NCBI RefSeq assembly: GCF_020733635.1
Contig: NZ_JAJFZL010000001.1
Span: 2,976,001 to 3,040,000 of the forward strand
Source: Nocardia spumae
Lineage (GTDB): Bacteria > Actinomycetota > Actinomycetes > Mycobacteriales > Mycobacteriaceae
DNA length: 64,000 bases
Reading direction: 5' to 3'
Each line of letters starts with the position of its first letter. The first letter of the stretch is position 1. The position numbers and the translations under genes were made by a program. Below are positions 7,577-18,115 of this stretch, one piece after another. The notes beneath the pieces were generated by a model. The model made no database searches. It saw nothing but the letters and a program-made list of their open reading frames with translations, and was not told the DNA's origin.

Positions 7577-9823
7577 TCACACCCGCTGGGTCGCGGCGGT
7601 CGCCGGAGCGACATCCTTCCATTCGGGTGCGTCGAAAACCTCGCCATCGTGGGCAATGTCGGCCGCGGGCGCGGGTGTCGGCTTGCGGCGCAACCACTTC
7701 GGCGCCCACCACACGGTGTCACCGAGTAGCCGCATGGTGGCCGGGACGAGCAGCACTCGCAGCACGGTCGCGTCGATCAGCAGCGCCGCCACCATCCCGA
7801 TGGCGATGTATTGCATCATCACCAGATCCGACAGGGCGAAGGCGCCGGTGACGACCAGCAGGATCAGCGCCGCGGCGGTGATGATCCGGCCGGTGTGCGC
7901 GACACCGGCGCGGATCGCCCCGGCGGTGGACGCACCCGCCGCGCGGGCCTCCACCATCCGCGACAACAGGAATATCTCGTAATCGGTGGACAGCCCGTAG
8001 ATCACCGACACGATCACCACCAGCACCAGCGACATGATCGGCTGCGGCGTGAAGCCGAGCACTCCGGCGCCGTGACCGTCCACGAAGATCCACGTCAGGA
8101 TGCCGATCGTCGAGCCCAGCCCGAGCAGATTGAGCGCGGCCGCCTTCAACGGCAGCAGCAGCGAGCGCAGGCTCAGCGTCATCAGCAGTGTGGTCGCCAG
8201 GAAGACCAGGGCCACCACCAGCGGAACGCGGTGTACCAGCGCGTCGATACTGTCCTTCTCGATGGCGGGCTGCCCGCCGACGAGCAGGGTGGTGCCCTTC
8301 GGCAGCGGCATGGCCCGCAGATAGTCGATACAGGCGTCGCGATCGGCGGCCGAGGCCAGCACCGTCTGGGTGGTGAACACACTGGATTGCGCCGGGCGTT
8401 GCAGCCACCCCGGAAACGATGCCGCGAGCCCGGGGGCACGGTCGGCCGCGGCGAGGACCTCGTCCTTGGCGGCGGGGTCGTAGGTGATCAGGACCAGATC
8501 GATCGGGTCGATCCGGCGCAGGGGGAAGATCTCGTCGAAATGCTGCTGCGCCAGCCGGGTCGGGTGTTGCGGGGGCAGGAACCTCTCGTTGATGGTGCCG
8601 AACGCCAGATCACGGATCGGCGCGATCAGCACCAGCAGCCCGACCACGACCGAAACCGCTACCACCAGCGGCCGTTTCAGCACGCGTGCCGCGATCCGGC
8701 CCCAGCGATTGTCCGGGACCCGGTCCGGTGGGGCGGTGGTGCGGAACCAGCCCACGCCGAATCGATCCACCCGATGCCCCAGCACCGCCAGGACGGCCGG
8801 GAGCAGCGTGATCGAGGTGATCGCGGCCAGCGCCACGGTGATCATGGCGCCGTAGGCGAACGAGCGCAGAAATCCCTGCGGGAACACCAGCACCGCGGCC
8901 GCGGCGACGACCACGATGGTCGCGGAGATCGCGACGGTGTGACCGGCGGTGGCCATCGACCGGCGAACCGCGTCGTCGACCTCCCGCCCGGCGGCGAGTT
9001 CATCGCGGAACCGGCTCAGCACGAACAGTCCGTAGTCGATGGCCAGACCGAGCCCGACCATCGAAACCACCGGGGAGACGAACGAATTCACCTCCGTGAC
9101 CGTGGTCAGCACACGGATGATCCCCCATGCGCCGCCCACGGTGAGCCCACCGACGAGCAGTGGCAGCGCGGCCGCCACCGCACCACCGAAGAGGAAGAAC
9201 AGCAGCACGGCCACCGCCGGGATGGCGAACAGTTCCATCCGCTGCTGATCGTGGGCCATGGTGTCGTTGAGCGCACCGGCGACCGCCTGCCCGCCGGCCA
9301 CCTCCATCTCCACCCCCGCGACGGTGAACTCGTGGGAGACGGCCCGGTAGTTGCGCATCTGCTCGGTCGGAGTGTCGCCGTGGATCGCGATCGAGGCGAA
9401 CGCGGCGCGACGATCCTTGGAACCGAAGACATCCGGCAGCGCCAGCCCGGTGCGGGTCGGCCAGTAGGCCCCGTTGACGCGGTCGATCCGGTCCGGAAAC
9501 CGTTGCGGCAGACTGTCGAGAGCGGCCACGATCGGGGCGGAGAACGCCGGATCGTCGATCGTGGAACCCGGCGGCGCGTGGTACAGCACAAGCACGTCCG
9601 CACTGTGGTCGCGGCCGAAGATCTCCTGGTGCACGGCGGCGGCGCGGACCGATTCCGAGGTCGGATCATCCCAGCCGCTGGAGCTGAGATGATCACCGAG
9701 ACCGAGCCCGTAGGCGCCGAGCGCGATGAGTCCGGCGATCATCGCGACGACGACCGTCCACCGCCGGCGCAGCACGATATCGGCCCAGCGACCCGGGCGG
9801 AAAATGAGCATCGAACGAAACAT
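7577..9823 (-). CDS. MmpL/RND-family lipid transporter
   Basis: The product is about 748 aa from ATG 9823; ATG 9877 and ATG 9811 are also in frame and none has a clear ribosome site. One N-terminal helix (WTVVVAMIAGLIALGAYGL) precedes a periplasmic domain, a helix bundle containing VVSMVGLGLAIDYGLFVLSR (the GxxxDY signature of MMPL domains), a second periplasmic domain, and a second bundle with VSVIYGLSTDYEIFLLSR. The duplicated layout and both DY pairs are typical of proton-driven MmpL proteins that export lipids or siderophores. It is shorter than large MmpL proteins (about 950 aa) but normal for the MMPL family. It lies between the terpene cyclases (convergent) and the PKS (divergent), which suggests that it exports the product of that block; this is inference. 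Confidence 0.88.
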   Translation of the reverse strand: MFRSMLIFRPGRWADIVLRRRWTVVVAMIAGLIALGAYGLGLGDHLSSSGWDDPTSESVRAAAVHQEIFGRDHSADVLVLYHAPPGSTIDDPAFSAPIVAALDSLPQRFPDRIDRVNGAYWPTRTGLALPDVFGSKDRRAAFASIAIHGDTPTEQMRNYRAVSHEFTVAGVEMEVAGGQAVAGALNDTMAHDQQRMELFAIPAVAVLLFFLFGGAVAAALPLLVGGLTVGGAWGIIRVLTTVTEVNSFVSPVVSMVGLGLAIDYGLFVLSRFRDELAAGREVDDAVRRSMATAGHTVAISATIVVVAAAAVLVFPQGFLRSFAYGAMITVALAAITSITLLPAVLAVLGHRVDRFGVGWFRTTAPPDRVPDNRWGRIAARVLKRPLVVAVSVVVGLLVLIAPIRDLAFGTINERFLPPQHPTRLAQQHFDEIFPLRRIDPIDLVLITYDPAAKDEVLAAADRAPGLAASFPGWLQRPAQSSVFTTQTVLASAADRDACIDYLRAMPLPKGTTLLVGGQPAIEKDSIDALVHRVPLVVALVFLATTLLMTLSLRSLLLPLKAAALNLLGLGSTIGILTWIFVDGHGAGVLGFTPQPIMSLVLVVIVSVIYGLSTDYEIFLLSRMVEARAAGASTAGAIRAGVAHTGRIITAAALILLVVTGAFALSDLVMMQYIAIGMVAALLIDATVLRVLLVPATMRLLGDTVWWAPKWLRRKPTPAPAADIAHDGEVFDAPEWKDVAPATAATQRV

Positions 9824-10203
9824 AGGGCCGGATCGGAGTGATTTCCCGTGGCCGAAGGGAATTCTCCCACGGGTCATAGCCGCGCGGCGGTCTCGTTGTG
9901 AGATGTGGGTACCGGCACCCGTCGTTGTTGCGCAACGACTCTTGCACGTGACTCGAATACTGTTGTGTCACTGCGTGTTCAAGACATGTCACCGAATTCG
10001 ACGCGCGCCCCGGTGGCGGCGCTGGGCGGAATCACAAACCGGGATCGGCGATTTCGTTGGTGGATCCAAAACTCGGATGAATCGTTTACCCGATCGATCA
10101 CGGTCAATAGCCTGTGCGCCATCGGTCAAAGGCCCTGGACCGCAGAGACGAGTGCGTCGCCGATTGAGCCGGTGGCCGCTGTACGCGAGACCGGAGGATA
10201 TTC
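9824..10203. promoter_or_regulatory. Divergent mmpL/pks control region with inverted repeat
   Basis: This 380-base non-coding stretch separates the divergent mmpL and PKS genes and must hold both promoters. GTCGTTG (9921-9927) and CAACGAC (9933-9939) form a perfect 7-base inverted repeat around TTGCG, a TetR-like operator shape on the mmpL side. Two direct copies of CGGTCAA (10101 and 10123) lie on the PKS side. The PKS start is preceded by GGAGGATATTC. No regulator gene is encoded next to this region. Confidence 0.5.
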
Positions 10204-13200
10204 GTGTCGGATATAGCAATTGTGGGTATCGGCTGTCGATTCGCGGGCGGAATCGATTCGCCGGAATCGTTCTGGGACTTCGTCATCGGCAAACGCGACG
10301 GTGTGGTCGACATGCCGGCGGATCGCTGGGATTTCCGCCGCTACTACGACCCCGAACCCCGTACGCCGGGCCGCAGCTACACCAAGCGTGGCGCATTCAT
10401 GACCATCGATCCCTGGCAGTTCGATCCAGACTTCTTCGGTATCTCCCCGCGTGAGGCGACGGTACTGGACCCGCAGCAGCGTCTCATGCTCGAGGTGACC
10501 TGGGAGGCGCTCGACGACGCCGGGATGGCGGGCCGGGCGGCGGGTGCCTCGGTCGGTGTGTACGTCGGCGGATTCGTGGTCGACCAGTCGGTGATCGGCG
10601 TGGTCGGCCCGGCCCTGTTCCACACCGATATGCACACGCCCGCGAGCGCGTCCTACACCATGCTGTCGAACCGGATCGCCTACGCGCTCAACCTGGTCGG
10701 CCCCGCGATCACCGTCGACACCGCCTGCTCCTCGTCGCTGGTCTCCTTCCACCTGGCCTGCCAGGCGCTCGCGAACGACGACTGCGAGGTGGCCCTCGCG
10801 GGTGGCGTGAACGTCATGTTGCAGCCGGAGACGTTCGTGCTGATGTGCAAGGGCGGTTTCCTGGCCACCGATGGCCGGTGCAAATCCTTCGACGCCTCCG
10901 CCGACGGCTACGGCCGCGGTGAGGGCGCGGGCATGGTGGTGCTGAAGAAGCTCGACGACGCGGTGCGCGCCGGCGACCGCGTCTACGCGGTGGTCAAGGC
11001 CACGGGCTCGAATCAGGACGGGCGCACCACGGCCATCACGGTGCCGAATGTCGATTCCCAGGAAGCGCTGGCCCGCACCGTGTGTGAACGCTCGGGCCTG
11101 GCGCCGGATTCGGTCACCTATCTGGAGGCGCACGGCACCGGCACCCTGGTCGGTGATCCGGTCGAATTGCGGGCGCTGGGACGAGTTTTCGGCGCACCGG
11201 CCGGTCGAACGGACACGGTGGGCGTGGGTTCGGTCAAGGCCACCATCGGTCACACCGAGGCCGCGGCCGGCGTCGCGAGCGTGATCAAGGCCGCGCTGGC
11301 CATCAAACATCGCACCCTGCCGCCCCAGGGCTGGCTGGAGAAACAGAACCCGGACATCCCCTTCGAGGAGTTGGGCCTGCGGGTGCAAACCGAGGCCGAA
11401 CCGCTGCCCGCCGATGCCGGCCCGATGTCGGTGGCGGTCAACGGTTTCGGCTACGGCGGCACCAACGCGCACGCGATCCTGCAGGAATACGTCGGTGCGG
11501 CGCCGGCGGCCGCCGGGCCGCGCCGGCATCTGGGCATCCTGCCGATATCGGCGCGCGGCACCGCGGCGGCTCGTGCGCTGGCGGGCCGGTTCGCCGATCT
11601 CATCGACGGCGGCACCGATCCCGATCACCTGGCCGAGGCCGCGTGGACGCGCATGGCCCACCACCCGTTCCGCACCGGCGTGCTGATCGGTGCGAACACC
11701 GAGGATCTGGTGCGCGATCTGCGCGCCTATGCCGCCGGTGAGGGCCGTGACGCCTCGCGCACCGTCGTCTCCCGCGCCGCCGAACCGGTCTTCGTCTTCT
11801 CCGGAATGGGGCCGCAGCATTGGCGGATGGGGCGCGAACTGCTCGCCGCCGGTGGGATCTTCGCCGAGACCGCGGCCGCGATCGACGCCGAGTTCCGGGC
11901 CGTGGCGGGCTGGTCGATCATCGAGGAGCTACAGCGTCCCGAGGACGAATCCCGGGTCACGCGCACCGAAGTCGCGCAACCGGCCAACTTCCTCGTCCAG
12001 GTCGGACTGGCGCGCGAGCTGGCGCAGTACGGCATCGAACCCGCGGCCATCGTGGGCCACAGCGTGGGTGAGGTGTCGGCGGCATATGTGAGCGGCATGC
12101 TGTCGCTGCGCGATGCGGTGTCGGTGGCCTACCATCGGGCCCGCTTGCAGGCGACCACGGCCGGCACCGGCGGCATGCTCGCGGTCGGGCTCCCCAGGAA
12201 CAAGGCCGCGGCGCTCATCGCCGACGAACCCGGCGTCGATATCGCGGCGGTGAACAGCCCCAGTGCCGTCACTCTGTCCGGTGATCTGGAGCGACTCGAC
12301 GTGATCGCCGAAAAGCTCACGGAAGACGGTGTATTCGCGCGCCGCCTGCGCGTCGAGGTGCCCTACCACAGCCGGCTGATGGAGCCGATCGAAGCCGAAT
12401 TGCGCACGGTGCTCGCCGATCTGACACCGCGGCCGCCGACGGTGCCGCTGTATTCGACCGTCACCGGCGAGCGGGTCACCGAAGGGGATTGGAACGCCGA
12501 ATACTGGTGGTCCAATGTCCGGCAGCCGGTGCGCTTCCTCGACGCGATCACGACTCTGATCGGCGCGGGCAGCCGGATCTTCCTCGAAGTCGGCCCGCAT
12601 CCGGTGCTCTCGGGCAATATCCGCGAAGCGCTGCTCGGGGCCGACGCGCAGGGCACGACGGTGCCGACGCTGGACCGCGAGCAGCGCGATGCGGACAGCC
12701 TGCGCCGCACCCTGATCGGCCTGCACGCGGCGGGTGTCCTGGACCGTGATGTGCTGTTCCCGGCCGATCGCCCGGCCACTCCGCATCTGCCGCTGCCGCG
12801 CTACCCGTGGCAGCGCACCCGCCTGCACTCCGCACTGCCGCTGTTCGAACAGGCCCGGCTCGGCACGCCCGGTGGGTACGCCATGCTCGGCGATCCGGAT
12901 GTGGAGGGGCGGCCGGAGTGGCTGCTGCAGGTCGGTACCGAACTGCTGCCGTGGCTGCCGGACCACGTGGTCAACGGGATCAAGATCATGCCCGGCGCGG
13001 CGTACCTCGATGCCGCGCTCAGCGCCACCCAGGCCAGGATCGGCTCGGAACAGGTCGCGCTGGAAGGGGTCCGGTTCGTCGCACCGCTGGTCATGGGCGC
13101 CCCGGACGTGCCGCTGGTCGCGCTCAGCATCGAGGAGGCCAGCGGTCGCTTCCTGATCCGATCCCGCAGCGCCACCGGCACCGCGTGGACCGTGCACGCC

Positions 13201-16200
13201 TCCGGTCGCACCCTCACCGGCAGTCACGAGCAGACCACGGTCGCGGTCCCGGAGATCGAGGTCGGCATCGACGTCGATCCGGCCCTGTTCTACAGCGGCC
13301 TGGCCGCGGCGGGTCTGCGATACGGGCCGTCGTTCCAGCGGGTTACCTCGGTGCGGGTGGGCCGCGATGTCGTCGTCGCGACAGTCGACGGTGCCATCGC
13401 CGCCGACTCCGGACATCTGGCGCATCCGGCGGTGGTGGACGCCGCCATGCAGTGTGCCGCCATGCTGTTCGCCGACGAACGGATCGACGAGGGGGTGATG
13501 GTGCCGGTCGGGGTGGCCGCCGTGCGCCTGCTCGCGGCGCTGCCGGAGACGGTCACGGTGGTGGCCCGGCGCGATCCGAAGGCGCGGCTGCGCGCCGATG
13601 TCGATCTGCTCGATGCCGACCACAACCTGGTCGTCCGGCTGTCCGAATTGCAGATCGGCGCGCTGCGGCCCGGTGACGATCCGCTGCACCGGATGGCCGA
13701 GCTCTACTACACCGAGACACTGGAGGAACGCGATCCGATCGACCCGGCCGCCTTGGCCGACGCCGGTACGGTGAGCACCCTCGTCGTCCGCCTCGGTGAC
13801 ACCGGCCGCGCCGCCGATCTGGCGGCCGCGATCCCGGGATCCCGCCTCCACGCGGTGGGTTCGACCGGTCCGGAGCTCGAGGCCGAACTGGTCGAGCAGC
13901 TGCGGGCCGCCCGCGAGGATGCGGCCCAACGGCTGCACGTGTGTGTGGTGGCCGGCGCCGTCGGTGACGATGTGGCCGAGTTGTGGACACTCAAGCGCAT
14001 CGCGGTGGCGATAGCGGAATTCGTCGAACCGCCCAGCGAGAACGGTGCACCGCAAACGATATTCGGCGACGGCGTGGTGCACTGCACCCTCGTCACCGAA
14101 TCGGCGTTCACGCTGCCGGGCAGCGACGCCGCACCCGATACCGGGCAGGCCGCACTGGCCGGTGCGCGGCGAGTTCTGCTCAACGAGCAGACCGCGCTGC
14201 GGTGGCGGCTGATCGATACCGAACCCGCCACCTCGGTGGCCGATCTGGTGGCCGAATTGGCGGTGCCGGGCGCCTTCTCCCTCGACAACAGCGACGAGGT
14301 GCTGCTGCGCGCCGGGAAACGCTGGGCCACGGTGATCACCAAACCGCTGCCCGACCGGCTGGAGGAGCTGGAAACCGCCGCGCCGCTGACCGACCCGGAG
14401 GCGAACTTCGAACTGGATATGCCGCGGACCCGGCTGCTGTCGGCGCTGGCGTGGCGGGAATGCCCGCGCCCGGCACCCGGCCCCGGGGAGATCGAAATCC
14501 GCATGCAGGTCATCGGATTGAACTACAAGGACCCGTTGAAGGTCATCGGGCTGCTCGGTGAACGAGAACTCGCACCCACCTATTTCGGCACCGTGCCCGG
14601 AATGGAGGGTGTCGGCACCGTGGTGCGGATCGGGCCGGGCGTCGACGGCGTCGGGCCGGGTGATCTGGTCGGGGTCGCCGCCAAGGGCATGATGCGGCGT
14701 TTCGCGGTCGTGGACCGCGGACTCGCGGTCGCCCTGCCCGAGGGCACCGATCCCGGTCACTGCACCAGCATCATCGCCTTCGGCACCGCCGAATACGCGC
14801 TGCTGGATCTGGCCCGGCTGGAACCGGGGGAGACGGTGCTGGTGCACGGTGCGGCCGGTGGTGTCGGCACCGCCGCGATCCAGGTCGCGAAGGCGCGCGG
14901 CGCCACCATCATCGGTACCGCGAGCACGCCGGAGCGGCGCGAGCACGTATTGGCGATGGGCGCGGACTACGCGGTGAATTCGCGGTCGCTGAACTTCGTC
15001 GACGAGGTCGCCGCGATCACCGGCGGCGCCGGCGCCGATGTGATCATCAGCAGTGCGCCCGGTGAGATCCTGCGCCAGAACTTCAACGCCGCGGCGGAAT
15101 TCGGGCGCATCGTCGAGGTCGGCAAGGCCGATATCTACACCGGCGGACTGCTCGAGCTGGCGAACTTCGACAAGAACCTGTCGTACTTCTCGATGGATCT
15201 GGACCGGCTGGTCAAGGTGAAGCCGCAACGGCTGGCGGCGCTGCTGCGGCGGGTGTTCGAGAAGGTCACCGAAGGCACCTACCGCCCCCTGCCGTACCAC
15301 ATGTTCGACACCGCCGAGGTGGGTAAGGCGTTCGAGGAAACCCTGCGTTCCTCGCGGGCGGCTCGCATCGCGCTGCGGATCGACGCGCCGGAACCACCGG
15401 TGCGCCCGTATCTGCCCGATGTCGAGATCAGCGATACCGCGACCTATCTCGTCACCGGCGGCTTCGGAGGGTTCGGTCTGGCGATCGGCCGGTGGCTGAC
15501 GCTGCGCGGAGCGCGGAGGCTGGTGCTGCTCGGCCGGCGCGGCGCGACCACCGAGGAAGCGCGCCGTCAGCTCGAGGCGTGGCGGGCGATCGGTATCGAG
15601 GTGGTCGAAGAGCTCGTGGATGTGACCGATCCCGTGGCGGTCGCCGGTGCGATCACACGGGCCCACAGCACCGAGCACCCGCTGCGCGGTGTCTTCCACG
15701 CGGCGGGCGCGGTCGCCGACAACAACCTCGCGAAGATGGAGATCGGTCAGCTCGAACAGGTCTATCGGCCGAAGGTGCTCGGCGCGCAGATCGTGCACGC
15801 CGCGGTCGCCGACGCGGGAATCACGCTGGACATGTTCGTGCTGTGCTCCTCCGGCGGATCGATGTACGGCATCTACGGCCAGTACAGTTACTGCGCGGCC
15901 AATATCGCGGTGGAATCGCTGGCCGTGCGCTGGTCGCAGGCCGGGGAGCGGGCGTTGTGCGTCGGCTGGGGGCATCTGTCCGGCGCGGGTGGGATGGCCG
16001 CGAACGAGACCTCCGAGAAATATCTGGACCTGGTCGGCTTCGGGCCGATCGATATGGGTGATGCCACCGCCTACCTGGAACAGGCTCTGCGCCTGGGTGC
16101 CTCGCGCGTGGCGGTCATCCCGACCGACTGGGCCAAGCTGACCGGCACCTTCCCGCAACTGGCCCGCACCGGCCGCACCGCCGCACTGGCCCGGGCCTCG

Positions 16201-16650
16201 GCCAAGGACACCTCCGAGCTGGCTCGGTTGCGCGACGAATTGGCGGCCATGGAGGAGACCAAGCGCGGACCGCATATCGCCCGGCTGATGGCCGGCGAAC
16301 TGGCGGTTGTCATGGGGGTGGACGTCGAGACCATCGATATGACGATCCCGGTGCCGGAACTGGGACTGGATTCGCTGATGGCGGTCGAACTCGGCGCCCG
16401 CGTCACCAAGACGCTCGGCATCGATCTGATGTCGCTGCAGATGGGCCGTTCGTTCAGCCTCGAGCAGGCCGGTCCGAAGGTGGCCGAATTGATCCTGGCG
16501 CACGAGCCCGGTGGCGGACAACCGGATCCGGCCACCGTGGCCGCCGCGGTGGAGGGCGCCGTCACGAACGGTTCTCGGCGCGCGGGCGAGGGCTCGAACG
16601 GCAACGGCGCCGATGCCGGCGCGGTCGCGGTGATGGCGGGGGTCAGCTGA
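10204..16650 (+). CDS. Fully reducing iterative type I PKS, mycocerosic-acid-synthase type
   Basis: The protein has 2148 aa, close to Mas/Pks5 (about 2110). Domain order: KS about 1-425 with C175 (DTACSSS), H310 (EAHGTGT) and H350 (GHTEAAAG); AT about 525-830 with S620 (GHSVGE); DH about 895-1170 with H921 (PDHVVNG) and D1079 (HPAVVDAAMQ); a structural pseudo-KR about 1170-1400; ER about 1405-1720 with the NADPH loop VLVHGAAGGVGT at 1545; KR about 1745-1930 with TGGFGGFG and Y1896; and ACP with S2057 (GLDSLM), followed by a Gly/Ser-rich tail. All catalytic residues are present, so each cycle should be fully reduced. Mas-type enzymes elongate a starter acyl chain with methylmalonyl-CoA to give multimethyl-branched acids; the AT preference cannot be read safely. 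There is no thioesterase, consistent with release by the downstream PapA. No loading FadD is adjacent. Confidence 0.95.
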   Translation: MSDIAIVGIGCRFAGGIDSPESFWDFVIGKRDGVVDMPADRWDFRRYYDPEPRTPGRSYTKRGAFMTIDPWQFDPDFFGISPREATVLDPQQRLMLEVTWEALDDAGMAGRAAGASVGVYVGGFVVDQSVIGVVGPALFHTDMHTPASASYTMLSNRIAYALNLVGPAITVDTACSSSLVSFHLACQALANDDCEVALAGGVNVMLQPETFVLMCKGGFLATDGRCKSFDASADGYGRGEGAGMVVLKKLDDAVRAGDRVYAVVKATGSNQDGRTTAITVPNVDSQEALARTVCERSGLAPDSVTYLEAHGTGTLVGDPVELRALGRVFGAPAGRTDTVGVGSVKATIGHTEAAAGVASVIKAALAIKHRTLPPQGWLEKQNPDIPFEELGLRVQTEAEPLPADAGPMSVAVNGFGYGGTNAHAILQEYVGAAPAAAGPRRHLGILPISARGTAAARALAGRFADLIDGGTDPDHLAEAAWTRMAHHPFRTGVLIGANTEDLVRDLRAYAAGEGRDASRTVVSRAAEPVFVFSGMGPQHWRMGRELLAAGGIFAETAAAIDAEFRAVAGWSIIEELQRPEDESRVTRTEVAQPANFLVQVGLARELAQYGIEPAAIVGHSVGEVSAAYVSGMLSLRDAVSVAYHRARLQATTAGTGGMLAVGLPRNKAAALIADEPGVDIAAVNSPSAVTLSGDLERLDVIAEKLTEDGVFARRLRVEVPYHSRLMEPIEAELRTVLADLTPRPPTVPLYSTVTGERVTEGDWNAEYWWSNVRQPVRFLDAITTLIGAGSRIFLEVGPHPVLSGNIREALLGADAQGTTVPTLDREQRDADSLRRTLIGLHAAGVLDRDVLFPADRPATPHLPLPRYPWQRTRLHSALPLFEQARLGTPGGYAMLGDPDVEGRPEWLLQVGTELLPWLPDHVVNGIKIMPGAAYLDAALSATQARIGSEQVALEGVRFVAPLVMGAPDVPLVALSIEEASGRFLIRSRSATGTAWTVHASGRTLTGSHEQTTVAVPEIEVGIDVDPALFYSGLAAAGLRYGPSFQRVTSVRVGRDVVVATVDGAIAADSGHLAHPAVVDAAMQCAAMLFADERIDEGVMVPVGVAAVRLLAALPETVTVVARRDPKARLRADVDLLDADHNLVVRLSELQIGALRPGDDPLHRMAELYYTETLEERDPIDPAALADAGTVSTLVVRLGDTGRAADLAAAIPGSRLHAVGSTGPELEAELVEQLRAAREDAAQRLHVCVVAGAVGDDVAELWTLKRIAVAIAEFVEPPSENGAPQTIFGDGVVHCTLVTESAFTLPGSDAAPDTGQAALAGARRVLLNEQTALRWRLIDTEPATSVADLVAELAVPGAFSLDNSDEVLLRAGKRWATVITKPLPDRLEELETAAPLTDPEANFELDMPRTRLLSALAWRECPRPAPGPGEIEIRMQVIGLNYKDPLKVIGLLGERELAPTYFGTVPGMEGVGTVVRIGPGVDGVGPGDLVGVAAKGMMRRFAVVDRGLAVALPEGTDPGHCTSIIAFGTAEYALLDLARLEPGETVLVHGAAGGVGTAAIQVAKARGATIIGTASTPERREHVLAMGADYAVNSRSLNFVDEVAAITGGAGADVIISSAPGEILRQNFNAAAEFGRIVEVGKADIYTGGLLELANFDKNLSYFSMDLDRLVKVKPQRLAALLRRVFEKVTEGTYRPLPYHMFDTAEVGKAFEETLRSSRAARIALRIDAPEPPVRPYLPDVEISDTATYLVTGGFGGFGLAIGRWLTLRGARRLVLLGRRGATTEEARRQLEAWRAIGIEVVEELVDVTDPVAVAGAITRAHSTEHPLRGVFHAAGAVADNNLAKMEIGQLEQVYRPKVLGAQIVHAAVADAGITLDMFVLCSSGGSMYGIYGQYSYCAANIAVESLAVRWSQAGERALCVGWGHLSGAGGMAANETSEKYLDLVGFGPIDMGDATAYLEQALRLGASRVAVIPTDWAKLTGTFPQLARTGRTAALARASAKDTSELARLRDELAAMEETKRGPHIARLMAGELAVVMGVDVETIDMTIPVPELGLDSLMAVELGARVTKTLGIDLMSLQMGRSFSLEQAGPKVAELILAHEPGGGQPDPATVAAAVEGAVTNGSRRAGEGSNGNGADAGAVAVMAGVS

Positions 16651-16693
16651 TGGGGGCGTTGTTCCGGCGCCTGCCAGTGGAAGTGAGGTAACC

Positions 16694-18100
16694 GTGGTCG
16701 ATTTCGGACTCATCGACGAATGGGCACCCCCGCCGGGCCGGATGGTCACGTGGGTCGCGTCACCGGAATCGGTGGCGCGAGCCCGCACCGCCCCGATACA
16801 TCCCGCACCGCCGTCGCTGCAGCAGGAACAGTATCTGCGTCAGGCGGATCGGCATGCCGCCGCTGATTTCCGGTTCTCCGGACTGTGCCTGGCGACCGCG
16901 CGAATACCCACCGGCGATCTCGACCGGGAGGCGATGACACGCATCGTCAACGCGTTCCTGCTGCGCCACGACACCTTCCGGACCTGGTTCGACATCGATG
17001 CCGCCGGCATCGTGCGACGGCACCTGATACCCGGGGAGGTGGTCGACTTCATCCCGGTCGACTACGGGTGGATCGACGATCCGGCCGCGATCCGCCGGCA
17101 CGTCGAGAAGACGACTCCCGATCCGTTCCAATGGGATTGCTTCACCTTCGGCGTCCTCGAGCACGGCGACGCGACCACGGTCTACCTCGCCGTCGACCAC
17201 CTGCACACCGACGGCCTCGGGCAGTACCTGTCGGCGTCCGATTTCGCGCAGCTGTATCTGGCCGAACTCGGCGGCAAGGCCGAACCGCTGCCGCCGGCGG
17301 CGAGCTATCTGGACTACTGCGTCACCGAGCGGGCCTACAGCGACAGGCAGACGCTGTCCTCGCCGGGCGTGCAGAAATGGTTGCAATTGTTGCGCGGCAA
17401 CGACAATCGGCTCCCGTCGTTCCCACTGGATCTCGGCAAACGCGCCGACGGCTACCACCGCAGCGCGCACCGCACGGTGACGCTGCTGGACGAAGACCAG
17501 GCGTCGGCCTTCGAAGAGATCTGCCGGGCCAACGACGCGGAATTCGTCGGCGGGGTGTTCGCGGCCGCGGCGCTGGCCGAGCACGCTCTCACCGATTCCG
17601 ACTACTACTTCGGGATGACCCCGGTCAGCACGAGAACCTCGGCGGCGGAGGGCAATTCGGTCGGCTGGTACGTGACCCTGGTGCCGGTGGCCTTCCCCCT
17701 CGGCCCCGGCACTCCCGTCACCCGCACACTGAAACTGGCCCAGCGCGCCTACGAGAACGGCCTCCGCCTGGCGCCCACCTCGTTCCACCGGGTGCTCGAC
17801 CTGTTGCCCGCCGACTCCGAGATCAAGGTCGAGCCGGGCTGGGTCACCCCGATGATCTCGTTCATCGACGCCCGCGACTTCCCGGGCCACGAATTCTTCG
17901 ACGAGGTCACCGCCGGCGTCTACGCCAACCGCGCGGCGTCGGAGGAGGCCCTGATCTGGGTCAACCGCTTGCCGTCGGAGACGACGCTGAGCGTCATCTA
18001 CCCCGACACCGCGGTAGCCCACGACTCGGTGGAGCGCTACATCGCGGCGATGACATCGGTATTCGCGTCGATCATCGATCGCACCGCGGAATCGAACTGA
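16694..18100 (+). CDS. PapA-like polyketide-associated acyltransferase
   Basis: The product is 468 aa from GTG 16694, seven bases after a GTGAGGT ribosome site and 43 bases after the PKS stop. It has the condensation-domain fold of PapA proteins: the catalytic HxxxDG motif appears as H-L-H-T-D-G in YLAVDHLHTDGLGQYL, with a C-terminal block GWYVTLVPVAFPL. In mycobacteria PapA enzymes take the acyl chain from a Mas-type PKS and esterify it to an alcohol (phthiocerol, trehalose or a lipooligosaccharide). Position directly after the PKS supports that role. The acceptor is unknown; a terpenoid alcohol from the nearby cyclases is a speculative option, a sugar or long-chain diol the conventional one. 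Confidence 0.88.
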   Translation: MVDFGLIDEWAPPPGRMVTWVASPESVARARTAPIHPAPPSLQQEQYLRQADRHAAADFRFSGLCLATARIPTGDLDREAMTRIVNAFLLRHDTFRTWFDIDAAGIVRRHLIPGEVVDFIPVDYGWIDDPAAIRRHVEKTTPDPFQWDCFTFGVLEHGDATTVYLAVDHLHTDGLGQYLSASDFAQLYLAELGGKAEPLPPAASYLDYCVTERAYSDRQTLSSPGVQKWLQLLRGNDNRLPSFPLDLGKRADGYHRSAHRTVTLLDEDQASAFEEICRANDAEFVGGVFAAAALAEHALTDSDYYFGMTPVSTRTSAAEGNSVGWYVTLVPVAFPLGPGTPVTRTLKLAQRAYENGLRLAPTSFHRVLDLLPADSEIKVEPGWVTPMISFIDARDFPGHEFFDEVTAGVYANRAASEEALIWVNRLPSETTLSVIYPDTAVAHDSVERYIAAMTSVFASIIDRTAESN

Positions 18101-18115
18101 GTTTCAGGAGGTTTC

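Noticed and set aside
11929..16788. Very long open frame (over 1600 codons) on the minus strand antisense to the PKS
   Set aside because: It is the third-position GC mirror of the PKS gene; its translation is Arg/His/Gly-rich with no domains. The same holds for the long antisense frames over the MFS fusion (2939-5449), the MmpL gene (7811-9841) and pknK (59520-62333).
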